Counted from the first letter of the stretch, positions 25,040 to 34,245 are shown. The stretch is 41,396 nt of DNA from an uncultured Actinomycetes bacterium (GCA_903873135.1 CAIQNH010000015.1:1-41396), one strand, 5' to 3'. Notes: generated by a model from the sequence alone, not told the origin. Numbers and translations: made by a program.

Positions 25040-26355
25040 TGTTCGACCTCCGCCACTCGCCGGGCGACGCGACCTGCGCCCCCGTCCTCGACCCCGACCG
25101 CTCCGTCCGACCGGGCGTCGACCGACCCTCGGTCACCGGTGAACCCGTCCGCCGGGTCGGCCGTCCGGGGGGTGACCCGGCCCTCGGCCCGGGGGAGGAC
25201 CAGCGTGAACGTGCTCCCCACCCCCTCGGTGGACTCCGCCTGGATGTCGCCCCCGTGGTTGCTCGCCACGTGACGGACGATCGCCAGGCCCAGCCCGGTG
25301 CCGCCCGTCTCCCGGCTGCGCGCCCGGTCGACCCGGTAGAACCGCTCGAAGATGCGGTCGAGGTCCCTCCGGGGCACCCCGACGCCCTGGTCGCTCACGT
25401 ACAGCCGCACCACCCCGTCGTCGGGATCGTCGACGGCCTCCACGAGCACCTCGGTGCCGGGCGAGGAGTACTTCACCGCGTTGTCGAGCAGGTTGAACAC
25501 CGCGGAGACCAACTGACGCTGGTCACCGTCGACGGCGACGTCGGGCGGGACGTCCAGCCGCACGTCGATCCCCGCCTGCTCCGCAGCCGAGCCGATCCGG
25601 CCCTCCGCCTCGGCCACGACGGCGAGCACCGCCACCGACCCGAACTCGGCGTCGTCGCCGAACTCGATGCGGGAGAGCTCCAGGAGGTCGTCGACGGTGC
25701 GGCCGAGGCGGTCGGCCTCCACGATCATGCGGGAGGCCAGTCGCTCGACGATCTCCCGGTCCGGCTCGTCACGCAGGGTCTCGGCGAGCAGACCGAGCGC
25801 CCCGATCGGCGTCTTGAGCTCGTGGGAGATGTTGGCCACGAAGTCACGCCGGACGGTCTCGGTGCGGCGTTGCAGCGACCGGTCCTCCACCACGGCGATG
25901 GCCCCGTCGCCACCGCCCGGGTTGATCGGGCTCGCCGTGACCACGAACGACTCGGCCGGGGGCCCGAACAGCTCGACCGACCGCCGCCCGTGCCGTCCCG
26001 CAGCGGCCTCGGTGAGCAGCTCCTCGAGCGCAGCGGCCACCAGGACGTGTCCGTCCCGCGCCTCGGCCAGCGCGACCGCTGCCCGGTTCCGGTAGAGCTC
26101 GCTCTCCCCGTCCCAGATCACGACGCCGTGTTCGAGCCGGTCGACGGCCATCCGGAGCCGCACGAGCAGGGCGGCGTCGAGCGCATCCTCGACGGCGACG
26201 TCCTCGTCGTCCACCGTGACGGCGACGGCGGGGGCCACCTGCTCGGCCGGTCCGGCCGTACCGACCGACTCGTTCCGCCGGCGCTCGACCACGAGCGCGC
26301 CCAGGGCCGCCACGGCCACGGTCACGGCCACCACGGCGACGACCCAGGCGGTCAC
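25036..26355 (-). CDS. senX3: Sensor histidine kinase SenX3
   Basis: A 439-residue kinase. One amino-terminal membrane helix (3-23) is followed by a PAS-like region (about 60-160). The HisKA H-box DFVANISHELKTPIG carries H178 as the phospho-acceptor. The ATPase domain has the N-box NLLDNAVKYS, the G1 box DQGVGVP and the G2 box GGTGLGLAIV. There is no large periplasmic domain, as in mycobacterial SenX3, which is thought to sense phosphate through PhoU and Pst rather than directly. The last 50 residues are acidic and poorly structured. Both ends overlap neighbours as GTGA, so phoU, senX3 and regX3 form one translationally coupled block. Confidence 0.95.
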   Translation of the reverse strand: MTAWVVAVVAVTVAVAALGALVVERRRNESVGTAGPAEQVAPAVAVTVDDEDVAVEDALDAALLVRLRMAVDRLEHGVVIWDGESELYRNRAAVALAEARDGHVLVAAALEELLTEAAAGRHGRRSVELFGPPAESFVVTASPINPGGGDGAIAVVEDRSLQRRTETVRRDFVANISHELKTPIGALGLLAETLRDEPDREIVERLASRMIVEADRLGRTVDDLLELSRIEFGDDAEFGSVAVLAVVAEAEGRIGSAAEQAGIDVRLDVPPDVAVDGDQRQLVSAVFNLLDNAVKYSSPGTEVLVEAVDDPDDGVVRLYVSDQGVGVPRRDLDRIFERFYRVDRARSRETGGTGLGLAIVRHVASNHGGDIQAESTEGVGSTFTLVLPRAEGRVTPRTADPADGFTGDRGSVDARSDGAVGVEDGGAGRVARRVAEVEQ

Positions 26356-27137
26356 GACGGCGGCGACGGCGGGTCGTCGCCGTCGGTGCCCGCCGCCCCG
26401 TCGAGCAGGTCCTCGATCAGGTCGGCCGGCTTGATCTCCTCGGCCCCGACCCCGCGGAGCCGGTGCCGGGCCGAGCCGCTGTGTTCCGGCAGCCAGCCCG
26501 TCACCATGTACATGACCCGCTCGCCGATGTTGACGGCGTGGTCGCCGATGCGCTCGTAGTAGCGGCCGATCATGGCGAGCTGCACCGCTCCCTGCAGTCC
26601 GAGCTGCTCCTCGGAGTGCCGGGTGAAGATGGCCTCGACGTAGTTGACCTGGAGCTCGTCGAGCCGGTCGTCGATGTCGTCGAGCGCAGCGGCGAGCGAG
26701 GTGTCGGCGTCGACGTAGGAGTCGATCGCAGCTCGCACCAGGAACCCGGCCTCCACGCCCATCTGCTCGATCAGCCCCCGGAGCTGGGGGCCGAACTCCA
26801 CGTCGTAGATCCGGCGCGACGCCTTGCAGACGTTGACCATGAGGTCAGCCGATCGCTCGAGCTCGGAGATGAGCCGCAGGGTGGTCAGGACGAACCGCAG
26901 GTCACCGGCGATGGGTGCCTGCAGGGCCAGCAGCTGACAGCACCGCTCCTCGAGCCCGAGGCAGAAGTCGTCGATGACGTCGTCGCCGTCGATCAGGAGC
27001 TGGGCGGCGTGCAGGTCGCGGTCGAGGAGCGCGGCGGTCCCCCGACCGATCGTCTCGGAGACCATCGCCCCCAGTCGGATCAGGTCGGAGCGCAGGTTCT
27101 CGAGTTCCTCCTGGAACTCGCTCCGGAGTGAGTCCAC
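26352..27137 (-). CDS. phoU: Phosphate signalling protein PhoU
   Basis: A 261-residue PhoU with two three-helix repeats, each bearing the family acidic cluster: ADLMVNVCKASRRIYD after ERS in the first half, and YYERIGDHAVNIGERVMYMVTG in the second. It links Pst transport to the SenX3 kinase and represses the regulon when phosphate is plentiful. A carboxyl extension of about 40 residues (AEEIKPADLIEDLLDG, then an acidic Pro/Ser tail) goes beyond the typical length of about 220. It begins 22 nt after pstB. Confidence 0.95.
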   Translation of the reverse strand: MDSLRSEFQEELENLRSDLIRLGAMVSETIGRGTAALLDRDLHAAQLLIDGDDVIDDFCLGLEERCCQLLALQAPIAGDLRFVLTTLRLISELERSADLMVNVCKASRRIYDVEFGPQLRGLIEQMGVEAGFLVRAAIDSYVDADTSLAAALDDIDDRLDELQVNYVEAIFTRHSEEQLGLQGAVQLAMIGRYYERIGDHAVNIGERVMYMVTGWLPEHSGSARHRLRGVGAEEIKPADLIEDLLDGAAGTDGDDPPSPPS

Positions 27138-27159
27138 GGTCCGCCCCCTCGCCGCCGCG

Positions 27160-28077
27160 TCAGCCGAATCTGCCGGTGATGTACTGCTCGGTGCGCTCGT
27201 CCGACGGGTTGGAGAACACCTGCTCGGTCGTGTCGTACTCCACGAGCATGCCCGTGCGCCGGTCGCTCTCGGCGTCGATCTCGGTGGCGAAGAACGCCGT
27301 GCGGTCGCTCACCCGGGCCGCCTGCTGCATGTTGTGGGTCACGATCACGATCGTGTACTCGGTCTTGATCTCCCGCATGAGGTCCTCGATGCGTGCGGTG
27401 GCGATGGGGTCGAGCGCCGAGCACGGCTCGTCCATCAGCAGCACCTCCGGCTCGATGGCGATGGCCCGCGCGATGCACAGACGCTGCTGCTGGCCGCCCG
27501 ACATCCCCATGGCCGAGTCCTTGAGCCGGTCCTTCACCTCGTCCCACAGGGCCGCCTTGGTGAGCGACCGCTCGACGATCTCGTCGAGCTCGGACCGCTT
27601 CCGGATCCCACCGATGCGGGGGCCGTAGGCCACGTTGTCGTAGATCGACTTGGGGAACGGGTTGGGCTTCTGGAACACCATGCCGATCCGACGACGCACC
27701 TCGACCGGGTTGACCTTCGGGTCGTACAGGTCGATCCCGTGGTAGTCGATCGACCCCTCGACCACGGCCCCCGGGATCAGGTCGTTCATGCGGTTGAAGC
27801 ACCGGATGACCGTCGACTTGCCGCAGCCCGACGGTCCGATGAACGCGGTGATCTCGCTGCGTGCGATGTCCAGGTCCACGCCGCGGACGGCCCGGAACCC
27901 GGAGTAGAGCACCGACAGGCCGTGGGTGCGGAAGACCGTGTAGCGGTCGGCGGCCGGCGCGGTCGAGGCCGGCGGCACCTCCAGGTGGACCCCGGTGCCG
28001 GCGTCCCGAGGATCGCTCGGATCCCCGGTGGTGGGCGAACTCGCGTCCACTCGTCCCTCCAGCGTCGATTCGTCCAT
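27160..28077 (-). CDS. pstB: Phosphate ABC transporter ATPase PstB
   Basis: A 305-residue ATPase. A nonconserved head of about 45 residues is followed by the PstB domain, with Walker [10 protein letters not shown] (81-89), [17 protein letters not shown], the signature [16 protein letters not shown], Walker [14 protein letters not shown] and the H-loop [10 protein letters not shown]. The ATG at 28077 shares one base with the pstA stop (TGATG), which fixes the start, although the frame runs open further upstream. Confidence 0.96.
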   Translation of the reverse strand: MDESTLEGRVDASSPTTGDPSDPRDAGTGVHLEVPPASTAPAADRYTVFRTHGLSVLYSGFRAVRGVDLDIARSEITAFIGPSGCGKSTVIRCFNRMNDLIPGAVVEGSIDYHGIDLYDPKVNPVEVRRRIGMVFQKPNPFPKSIYDNVAYGPRIGGIRKRSELDEIVERSLTKAALWDEVKDRLKDSAMGMSGGQQQRLCIARAIAIEPEVLLMDEPCSALDPIATARIEDLMREIKTEYTIVIVTHNMQQAARVSDRTAFFATEIDAESDRRTGMLVEYDTTEQVFSNPSDERTEQYITGRFG

Positions 28078-29024
28078 CACGACCGCCTCTTCTCGAAGTG
28101 GTTCCGGGCAAGGATTGCAGCCGAGTTGGCCACCAACAACACGACCAGCAGCACCAGCGCCGACGCCGACGCCAGCGAGAGCCACTCCGTGGCCGGGCGC
28201 TTGGTCGCCACGTACACCAGCATCGGGAGGGCCGTGTAGTTCCCCTGGAGCTGGTCGAGGATGTTCCCGCCCGAGGCCGTGAGCAGCCCGGTGGCCGTCC
28301 CGATGATCAGCAGCGGCGCCGCCTCGCCCAGGGCCCGGGCGAAGCTGAGCACCGTGCCCGTGAGGATCCCGGGCGCGGCGTAGGGCAGCACCTGGGACCG
28401 GACCACCTCCCACTGGGTCGCCCCCAGCCCGTACCCCGCCTCCCGGAGCGGCTGGGGCACCGCCCGGATCGCCTCCGAGGCGGTGATCACCACGACCGGC
28501 AGCACCAGGATCGCCATGGTCAGACCGGCGCTCATGAGCGAGGAGCCGCCCGTCAGATCACCGAGGAGCCCCTTGAACACGAACAGTCCGAGGAGTCCGT
28601 AGACCACCGCCGGGACGCCGGCCAGGTTGCGCACCAGGACGTTGACCGACCGGGAGAACAGGTTGTCGGTGGCGTACTCCTCCAGGTACACCGCTGCGGC
28701 CACGCCCAGCGGGAACGAGATGATCGCCACGAACACCAGGATCCCGATGGAGCCGCGGATCCCCTGCGAGACCCCGAACCGGGCCGGACTCCCGGACAGC
28801 TTGCCGCTGAGGAAGTCGCCGATCCCCCGCTCCTGGATCACCGGGACCGCACCGTCGACCACGGAGTACAACAGCCACACGAGCACCGCGAGTGCCGTGA
28901 GGAGCGCGACCAGCAGCGCCGCCTGGAACGCCAGACCCCTGGCGTCGACCGATCGGCCCGACGCCACGCTCCGCGCCACCTCGGCGTCGATCGCCTCCTC
29001 CGGCGGGGTCAGGAGGGTGCTCAC
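28077..29024 (-). CDS. pstA: Phosphate ABC transporter permease PstA
   Basis: A 315-residue permease with six helices. The PstA landmarks are [28 protein letters not shown] and the EAA loop [20 protein letters not shown], followed by [14 protein letters not shown]. It starts with GTG, 33 nt after pstC, and overlaps pstB by one base. It forms the channel with PstC. Confidence 0.96.
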   Translation of the reverse strand: MSTLLTPPEEAIDAEVARSVASGRSVDARGLAFQAALLVALLTALAVLVWLLYSVVDGAVPVIQERGIGDFLSGKLSGSPARFGVSQGIRGSIGILVFVAIISFPLGVAAAVYLEEYATDNLFSRSVNVLVRNLAGVPAVVYGLLGLFVFKGLLGDLTGGSSLMSAGLTMAILVLPVVVITASEAIRAVPQPLREAGYGLGATQWEVVRSQVLPYAAPGILTGTVLSFARALGEAAPLLIIGTATGLLTASGGNILDQLQGNYTALPMLVYVATKRPATEWLSLASASALVLLVVLLVANSAAILARNHFEKRRS

Positions 29025-29057
29025 CGCCCCGCTCCGTCCACGTCGGTCGTCCCCACC

Positions 29058-29996
29058 TCAGTACTCCTGCCGGAACCGGCGGACGAACCGGTCGGCGACC
29101 AGGTTGAGCGCGAAGGTGATCAGGAACAGCAGGAAACCCACCAGGTAGAGGCTCTGCACGGCGTTGCCCACGCCGGTCACCTGGTCGGACCCGCTGGCCA
29201 GGTTGGCCATGGCCGCCGTCATGGTCAGACCGGACCTGGCCGGGTCCGCCTCGAACGCAGCACCCCCGGCGGCACCTCCGGCGAGGGTCACGACGAGCGT
29301 CTCCCCGATGGCCCGGGACACCGCCACGATGAAGGCCGCCACGATCCCGGACAGCGCAGCGGGCACGACCACGCGCAGCGTCGTGGTCACCCGGCGGGCA
29401 CCGAGCCCCGTGCTCGCCTCCCGGAGCGACGCCGGCACCGACGACAGCGCGTCCTCGGAGATGGACGCGACCAGCGGGATGATCAGCACGCCCACGCCCA
29501 CGCCGGCGGCGAGCAGGCTGCCCCGCTCGGCCGAGGTGAAGATCCGCTGGACCAGCTCGGGACTGATGAAGTTCAGCGTGAAGAACCCGATGATCACCGA
29601 CGGGATACCGGCCAGGATCTCGAGCGCAGGCTTGATCACCTTGCGCACACCCGGGCGTGCGTACTCGGACAGGTACACCGCCGATGCGAGACCGATCGGT
29701 CCCGCCACGCAGATGGCGATCGCCGTGATCCAGAGGGTCCCCACGAAGATGGTGGGGAGCCCGAACTTGCCCTCCCGGGGGAACCAGCCGTCCGCCAGCA
29801 GCGACGACAGGTCGACGTCGGCCAGGAACCGCGCCGCCTCGACGACGACGGTGGCCACGATCGCCACCGTGATCACGATGGCGCTCGATGCAGCGAGCAG
29901 GAAGATCCAGCGCATCCGCCGCTCGGTCGCCCGGCGGCGCCGGTCGCCGGCCAGGTCCGCCAGCGTCACCTCGGGGGTGCGGTCGGTCACGGTCAT
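29058..29996 (-). CDS. pstC: Phosphate ABC transporter permease PstC
   Basis: A 312-residue permease with six helices. Landmarks are LASAVYLSEYARPGVRK, LAGIPSVIIGFFTL, the EAA loop PASLREASTGLGARR and VSRAIGETLVVTLA. I take the ATG at 29996. An in-frame GTG at 30038 would add 14 residues, but it lies in the loop of a strong hairpin and has no ribosome-binding site. The ATG is preceded by GAGG-rich sequence. Confidence 0.95.
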   Translation of the reverse strand: MTVTDRTPEVTLADLAGDRRRRATERRMRWIFLLAASSAIVITVAIVATVVVEAARFLADVDLSSLLADGWFPREGKFGLPTIFVGTLWITAIAICVAGPIGLASAVYLSEYARPGVRKVIKPALEILAGIPSVIIGFFTLNFISPELVQRIFTSAERGSLLAAGVGVGVLIIPLVASISEDALSSVPASLREASTGLGARRVTTTLRVVVPAALSGIVAAFIVAVSRAIGETLVVTLAGGAAGGAAFEADPARSGLTMTAAMANLASGSDQVTGVGNAVQSLYLVGFLLFLITFALNLVADRFVRRFRQEY

Positions 29997-30018
29997 GCGG
30001 CCCTCAGCCTCGCGCGAC

Positions 30019-30061
30019 GGCGGGGTGCCCGGTGACACTCGTGGACACCCGGCACCCCGCC
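30019..30061 (-). terminator. Strong stem-loop between pstS and pstC
   Basis: Sixteen bases at 30019-30034 pair with 30046-30061, with a single mismatch, around an 11-base loop. It lies 27 nt after the pstS stop. It is probably a partial terminator or an mRNA-stabilising hairpin that lets pstS be expressed above pstCAB, as is usual for binding-protein genes in ABC operons. Confidence 0.55.
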
Positions 30062-30087
30062 CGCTGCGCGCTCGTCGATCCGGGCCG

Positions 30088-31131
30088 TCAGCCGGCCGCG
30101 GTCGTGGTGGTCTCGGCCGCCGAGCCGCCGCCGATCGCCGCGTTCCAGGCGGCGGTCGAGGCCTCGAGCTGGTCCGCCGGGAGCGGGACGTAGCCGGCCT
30201 CGGCCACGAACTGGTCGGCGTTGGCCAGGTAGTAGGTGACGAAGGCCTGCAGCGCCGGGGAGGCCTGGGCCTTGGCCTGGTTCACGTAGATGTAGAGGGT
30301 CCGGCTCAGCGGGTAGGAGCCGTCCGCCACCGTCTCGGCGGAGGGCGCCACGCACCCCTCGCCGCCGTCGACCTGGATCTCGCTGACCTCTGCCTGCTCG
30401 GCGAAGGCGAATCCGACCCACCCGAACGACGTCGGCGAGCTCTGGATGCCGCGGATGATCTCGTTGTCGTCGGCCAGACCACCGAAGGTGCGGGTCTCCT
30501 TGGGCGGGTCCTCACCGAGGCGCTCCTCGGTGATCTTCGACAGCGCCAGCTCGACGAACGAGTCGTAGGTGCCGGACTCCTGACCCGGGGCGAAGATCTT
30601 CAGCTCGGCGTCGGGCAGCTGGGAGGTGGCCCCGAACTGCGAGGCCTGGGCCCAGGTGGCCACCGAGTCCGACTCCGGCCCGACCAGGCCGTAGAGGTCC
30701 TCGAGGGTGAGGCAGGACACGGCGGTGTTGTCGACGTTGGTGACGACGGTCAGCGCGTCCGAGGCCACGGCCAGCTCGACGTACTCCACGCCGGCGGCCT
30801 TGCAGAGCTCGATCTCCTCGTCCTTGATCTTCCGGGAGGCGTCGGAGATGTCGGCCTCCCCGGCGCAGAACTTCTTGAACCCGTCACCGGTACCCGGACC
30901 CTCGACGGTGATGTCGACCCCCGGGTTCTCGGCGTTGAAGGACTCGCCGACCAGGGCGGTGATGGGCTCCACGGTGGACGAGCCGGTGGCGAAGATCGTG
31001 CCGGTGAGGTCGCCCCCGCCGGACTCCGAACCGGAGCCACCACCGGACTCCGAGTCACCGCCGCAGGCCACGGCCAACAGCGAGAGGGCGGCGGTCGCCA
31101 CCAGGGCGACGACGAGACGGGAACGTTGCAT
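30088..31131 (-). CDS. pstS: Phosphate-binding lipoprotein PstS
   Basis: A 347-residue solute-binding protein. The signal peptide ends in the lipobox LLAVAC with C23 lipidated, followed by a Gly/Ser/Glu linker. The mature domain shows the phosphate-loop residues ATGSSTVEP and ADISDASRKI, plus APGQESGTYDSF, all typical of PstS. It captures phosphate outside the membrane for PstCAB. The ATG is preceded by GGAG at about 8 nt. It is the first gene of the pst-phoU-senX3-regX3 operon, with a -10 element and a candidate PHO box upstream. Confidence 0.97.
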   Translation of the reverse strand: MQRSRLVVALVATAALSLLAVACGGDSESGGGSGSESGGGDLTGTIFATGSSTVEPITALVGESFNAENPGVDITVEGPGTGDGFKKFCAGEADISDASRKIKDEEIELCKAAGVEYVELAVASDALTVVTNVDNTAVSCLTLEDLYGLVGPESDSVATWAQASQFGATSQLPDAELKIFAPGQESGTYDSFVELALSKITEERLGEDPPKETRTFGGLADDNEIIRGIQSSPTSFGWVGFAFAEQAEVSEIQVDGGEGCVAPSAETVADGSYPLSRTLYIYVNQAKAQASPALQAFVTYYLANADQFVAEAGYVPLPADQLEASTAAWNAAIGGGSAAETTTTAAG

Positions 31132-31197
31132 GCGGAGACTCCTCGTTGGGCGTTGTGCTCGTTCGGACCGGTCGGCGCGGACCGCCGGTCGGGCCGG

Positions 31198-31203
31198 AAC
31201 CTA
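31198..31203 (-). promoter_or_regulatory. -10 element TAGGTT of the pst operon
   Basis: TAGGTT on the minus strand, about 66 nt before the pstS ATG, in a 171-bp intergenic region. The candidate PHO box ends about 31 nt upstream of it, where an activator would contact the polymerase. Confidence 0.45.
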
Positions 31204-31234
31204 GGGAGCACCCCTCAACGGACGGCGACGTCGA

Positions 31235-31252
31235 GGTGTCGCGCAGGTGAAC
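31235..31252 (-). promoter_or_regulatory. Candidate PHO box upstream of pstS
   Basis: On the minus strand GTTCACC (31252-31246) is followed exactly 11 nt on by CGACACC (31241-31235). The first is a perfect copy of the actinobacterial PhoP/RegX3 half-site and the second keeps the CACC end. Weaker 4-of-7 matches occur one period to either side. The 11-nt period is that of known PHO boxes. It is the likely RegX3 site. Confidence 0.55.
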
Positions 31253-31302
31253 GACGCGCGAATCATGGGTGACAGCGGGGTCCGGGGGCCGGAACACGCC
31301 CC

Positions 31303-31767
31303 TCAGTCGGCCTCGAGGGCCCCCGAGGTGACCAGCAGGTGAACGAGCTCCAGGTCGTCGTCGTAGGTGAGCGGGTCCGCCCCGGACAGCAGGTCCTCGA
31401 TCGCCGACCAGCGGGTCCGGTCCACCTCACCGTCGGAGCCCGCCCCCGAGGCCTCGCCGTCGCCGTCCACCGTCATGGCCCACCAGCGCACCCGCTTGCG
31501 GCGGGAGCGCCCCTTGCGGTCCACCACCTCGTAGCGCTGGCCGGAGCCCAGCTCGGGCCCGAGCCGGCACCGCAGACCCGTCTCCTCCCGGACCTCCCGC
31601 AACGCCGTGTCCCGGTCCCGCTCGTCGCCGTCACGCTTGCCCTTGGGGAAGCTCCAGTCGCCGTAGCGGGGCCGGTGCACCACCAGCAGCTCCACCCGAC
31701 CGCCGGAACGGCGCCAGACCAGACCGCCCGCAGCCCGGATCTCGGGGAGGTCGTCGTCCCGGCCCAC
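31303..31767 (-). CDS. Nudix hydrolase next to ppk1 (MutT1-like amino domain only)
   Basis: A 154-residue protein with a perfect Nudix box at residues 43-65 (GKRDGDERDRDTALREVREE followed by TGL; pattern Gx5Ex7REVREETGL). It hydrolyses a nucleoside diphosphate linked to another group. The start is the GTG at 31767, 7 nt after the ppk stop. In mycobacteria mutT1 is also next to ppk1, but MutT1 carries a second histidine-phosphatase domain that is missing here. RWWAMTVDGDGE in the second half fits the substrate-side sheet. Likely substrates are diadenosine polyphosphates or oxidised nucleotides; this is an inference from the neighbourhood. Confidence 0.88.
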   Translation of the reverse strand: MGRDDDLPEIRAAGGLVWRRSGGRVELLVVHRPRYGDWSFPKGKRDGDERDRDTALREVREETGLRCRLGPELGSGQRYEVVDRKGRSRRKRVRWWAMTVDGDGEASGAGSDGEVDRTRWSAIEDLLSGADPLTYDDDLELVHLLVTSGALEAD

Positions 31768-31774
31768 CGGTGGC

Positions 31775-33856
31775 TCAGCGGAGCTCGATCGTGGCCCGCT
31801 TGGCCGCCTGCTCCTGGAGCTCGACGTGGGTCTCCACGGTGCAGTGACGCTCCACCCGTTCCCAGCGGTCGCCGACGAGCTGCCAGGCGAGCGTGTCGTC
31901 GGCGAGCTCCACGGCGATGACCTCGTCCAACCGGGCCCGGAGGTCCGGGTCGTCGATCGGGACCACGGCCTCGACCCGGCGGTCGAGGTTGCGGGGCATG
32001 AGGTCGGCCGAGCCGATGTAGTGGCACTCGGCGCCCGGGCCCCGGCCGTTCGCGAACCGGTAGACACGCGAGTGCTCCAGGTACCGACCGAGCAGGCTCC
32101 GCACCGTGATGTGCTCCGAGAGGCCCGGCACCTGCGGACGCAGACAGCAGATGCCCCGGATGATCAGCTCCACCCGCACGCCGTCGGCCGACGCCGCGTA
32201 CAGCTCGTCGATCATGTCCGGGTCGACGAGGCTGTTCATCTTCATGACGATGTGCCCGGTCCCCGGCGCCGCCCGGCGCTCGTTGCGGATCAGGTCCACC
32301 AGCCCCGGCCGCAGCGCGTGGGGCGCCATGAGCAGCTTCTGGTACTCGACGTTGCGGGCGTAGCCGGTCAGGTAGTTGAACAGCTGCGACAGGTCGGCCC
32401 CGATCTCCGGCGACGCCGTCAGGAGTCCGAAGTCCTCGTAGAGCCGCGCCGTCTTGGGGTTGTAGTTGCCGGTCCCGACGTGGCAGTAGCGGACGACCCC
32501 CGAACCCTCCTCGCGGACGACGAGGCACGTCTTGGTGTGGGTCTTCAGTCCGACCAGCCCGTACACCACGTGGACGCCGGCGCGCTCCAGACGCCTGGCC
32601 CACTCGATGTTCCGCTCCTCGTCGAAGCGGGCCTTCAGCTCGACGAGCGCCACCACCTGCTTGCCCTGTTCGGCGGCCCGGATCAGCGACGCCACGATCG
32701 GGCTGTCGCCCGACGTCCGGTACAGCGTGAGCTTGATCGCGAGCACCTTCGGGTCAGCAGCGGCCTGACGGATGAACTCCTCGACGGAGGTGACGAAGCT
32801 GTCGTACGGGTGGTGGACGAGCAGGTCGGCCTCGGCGATGGCGGCGAAGATGTCGAGCCGCTCGCCCTCCTCGCTGACCAGCCGGCGCTGCGTCACCGGT
32901 GTGAACGGCGGGTACTGGAGCTCCGGCCGGTCCATCTCGGCCACCGAGAACAGCCCGCTCATGCCCACCGGTCCGGCGTGGGCCACCACGTCGGCCTCCT
33001 CGAGCTCGAGCTCCTCACGGATCAGTTCGAGGGCCTCGGCCGAGATGTCGTCCTCGACCTCGAGCCGGACCGCCTTGCCGAACCGGCGACGGCGCAGCTC
33101 GACCTCGATCGCGGCGAGCAGGTCCTCGGCCTCCTCCTCCTCGACGGTGAGGTCCGCGTTGCGCGTCACCCGGAACGCCACGTGGTCGACGACCTGCATC
33201 CCGGGGAACAGCCCGTCGAGGTGGGCGGCGATGACCTGCTCGAGCGGCACGAACCGCTCGCCGTCGGGCATCACCACGAACCGCGGCAGCAGCGGCGGCA
33301 CCTTGACCCTCGCGAAGCGGCGCTCGTCGGTGGACGGGTCCTGGACGATCACGCCCAGGTTCAGCGACAGCGACGAGATGTAGGGGAACGGGTGCCCGGG
33401 ATCGACCGCCAGTGGGGTGAGCACCGGGAAGATCCGCTGGTCGAACTCCTCGCGGAGCCACTCCCGGTCGTCGTCGTCGAGCTGGGCCCAGGTCGAGTAG
33501 ACGATCCCCTGGTCGGCCAGCGACGGCACCAGGTGGTTGAGGAACACCTCGTCGGCCCGGGCGGTCAGCTCTGCGGCCCGCGCCTGGACCTGGTCGAGCT
33601 GCTGGGCGGCCGAACGCCCGTCCGGGCTCCGACCCTTCACGCCCGCCGCCACCTGGTCCTTGAGGCCGGCCACCCGGACCTGGAAGAACTCGTCGAGGTT
33701 GGAGCTGAAGATGGCGAGGAACTTCACCCGCTCCAGGAGCGGGGTCTGCGGGTCCTCGGCGAGCGCCAGCACCCGGGCGTTGAACTCGAGCCAGGACAGC
33801 TCGCGGTTCAGGTAGTGATCCACACCGCCATCGGATGCTGGAGCCTCGTCCGCCAC
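31775..33856 (-). CDS. ppk: Polyphosphate kinase 1
   Basis: A 693-residue PPK1 of normal length. The amino domain (LSWLEFNARVLALAED; SSNLDEFFQVRVAGL) and the PLD-like catalytic halves are intact. H459 in HVGTGNYNPKTAR corresponds to the phosphorylated histidine of the E. coli enzyme, and H595 in RYLEHSRVYRF to the second essential one. LKARFDEERNIEWA and GLKTHTKTCLVVRE are also present. It makes polyphosphate from ATP reversibly. The GTG start is 6 nt behind TAGCCT (leaderless), so ppk and the downstream Nudix gene have their own promoter. It is divided from the pst operon by the 171-bp regulatory gap upstream of pstS. Confidence 0.97.
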   Translation of the reverse strand: MADEAPASDGGVDHYLNRELSWLEFNARVLALAEDPQTPLLERVKFLAIFSSNLDEFFQVRVAGLKDQVAAGVKGRSPDGRSAAQQLDQVQARAAELTARADEVFLNHLVPSLADQGIVYSTWAQLDDDDREWLREEFDQRIFPVLTPLAVDPGHPFPYISSLSLNLGVIVQDPSTDERRFARVKVPPLLPRFVVMPDGERFVPLEQVIAAHLDGLFPGMQVVDHVAFRVTRNADLTVEEEEAEDLLAAIEVELRRRRFGKAVRLEVEDDISAEALELIREELELEEADVVAHAGPVGMSGLFSVAEMDRPELQYPPFTPVTQRRLVSEEGERLDIFAAIAEADLLVHHPYDSFVTSVEEFIRQAAADPKVLAIKLTLYRTSGDSPIVASLIRAAEQGKQVVALVELKARFDEERNIEWARRLERAGVHVVYGLVGLKTHTKTCLVVREEGSGVVRYCHVGTGNYNPKTARLYEDFGLLTASPEIGADLSQLFNYLTGYARNVEYQKLLMAPHALRPGLVDLIRNERRAAPGTGHIVMKMNSLVDPDMIDELYAASADGVRVELIIRGICCLRPQVPGLSEHITVRSLLGRYLEHSRVYRFANGRGPGAECHYIGSADLMPRNLDRRVEAVVPIDDPDLRARLDEVIAVELADDTLAWQLVGDRWERVERHCTVETHVELQEQAAKRATIELR

Positions 33857-33862
33857 GGCGAC

Positions 33863-33868
33863 AGGCTA
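33863..33868 (-). promoter_or_regulatory. -10 element TAGCCT, leaderless start of ppk
   Basis: TAGCCT on the minus strand, a 6-nt spacer, then the GTG of ppk at 33856. Confidence 0.55.
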
Positions 33869-33884
33869 CCGGCCCGGGGCCGGG

Positions 33885-34190
33885 TCAGGAACGGCCGGCA
33901 GCCCCTGCGGACTCCTCGGCCTCCTCGTCGTAGCCGAGGTCCCAGACCAGCTCGATGCGCTCACGCTCGGCGTCACGGTTGACCCGCTCCCGGTTGCGGC
34001 GGAACTGGGGGTCGTGCACGGGGAGCAGCTGGAGGCGGGCGTTGACCCGCTTGCGGAACTCGTCGATCACGCGCTCGTCGCCGTCGGTCCAGGCCACGTC
34101 CCAGTGGGGGGCGACCGGACCCAGGTAGGTGATGGTCGAGAACGCGACCGGCGGCAACTGCTCCTCGTCGAGCTGTGGATCCTCAGGCAT
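33885..34190 (-). CDS. Small uncharacterised acidic protein
   Basis: A 101-residue protein without membrane segments. The central part (PVAFSTITYLGPVAPHWDVAW, then DEFRKRVNARLQLLPVHDP) looks like a folded alpha/beta domain. The end is acidic (YDEEAEESAG). I do not recognise the family. The ATG at 34190 lies 7 nt behind TAGGGT, so a leaderless start is preferred over a GTG three codons upstream. It precedes ppk by 28 nt, but ppk has its own -10 element in that gap. Confidence 0.7.
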   Translation of the reverse strand: MPEDPQLDEEQLPPVAFSTITYLGPVAPHWDVAWTDGDERVIDEFRKRVNARLQLLPVHDPQFRRNRERVNRDAERERIELVWDLGYDEEAEESAGAAGRS

Positions 34191-34197
34191 GGTGCGC

Positions 34198-34203
34198 ACC
34201 CTA
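34198..34203 (-). promoter_or_regulatory. -10 element TAGGGT, leaderless start
   Basis: TAGGGT on the minus strand, a 7-nt spacer, then the ATG at 34190. Confidence 0.5.
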
Positions 34204-34245
34204 CTCCGGTGCCGGGCCGGGCCCGGCAGCGAGCGTCGGGCGTGG

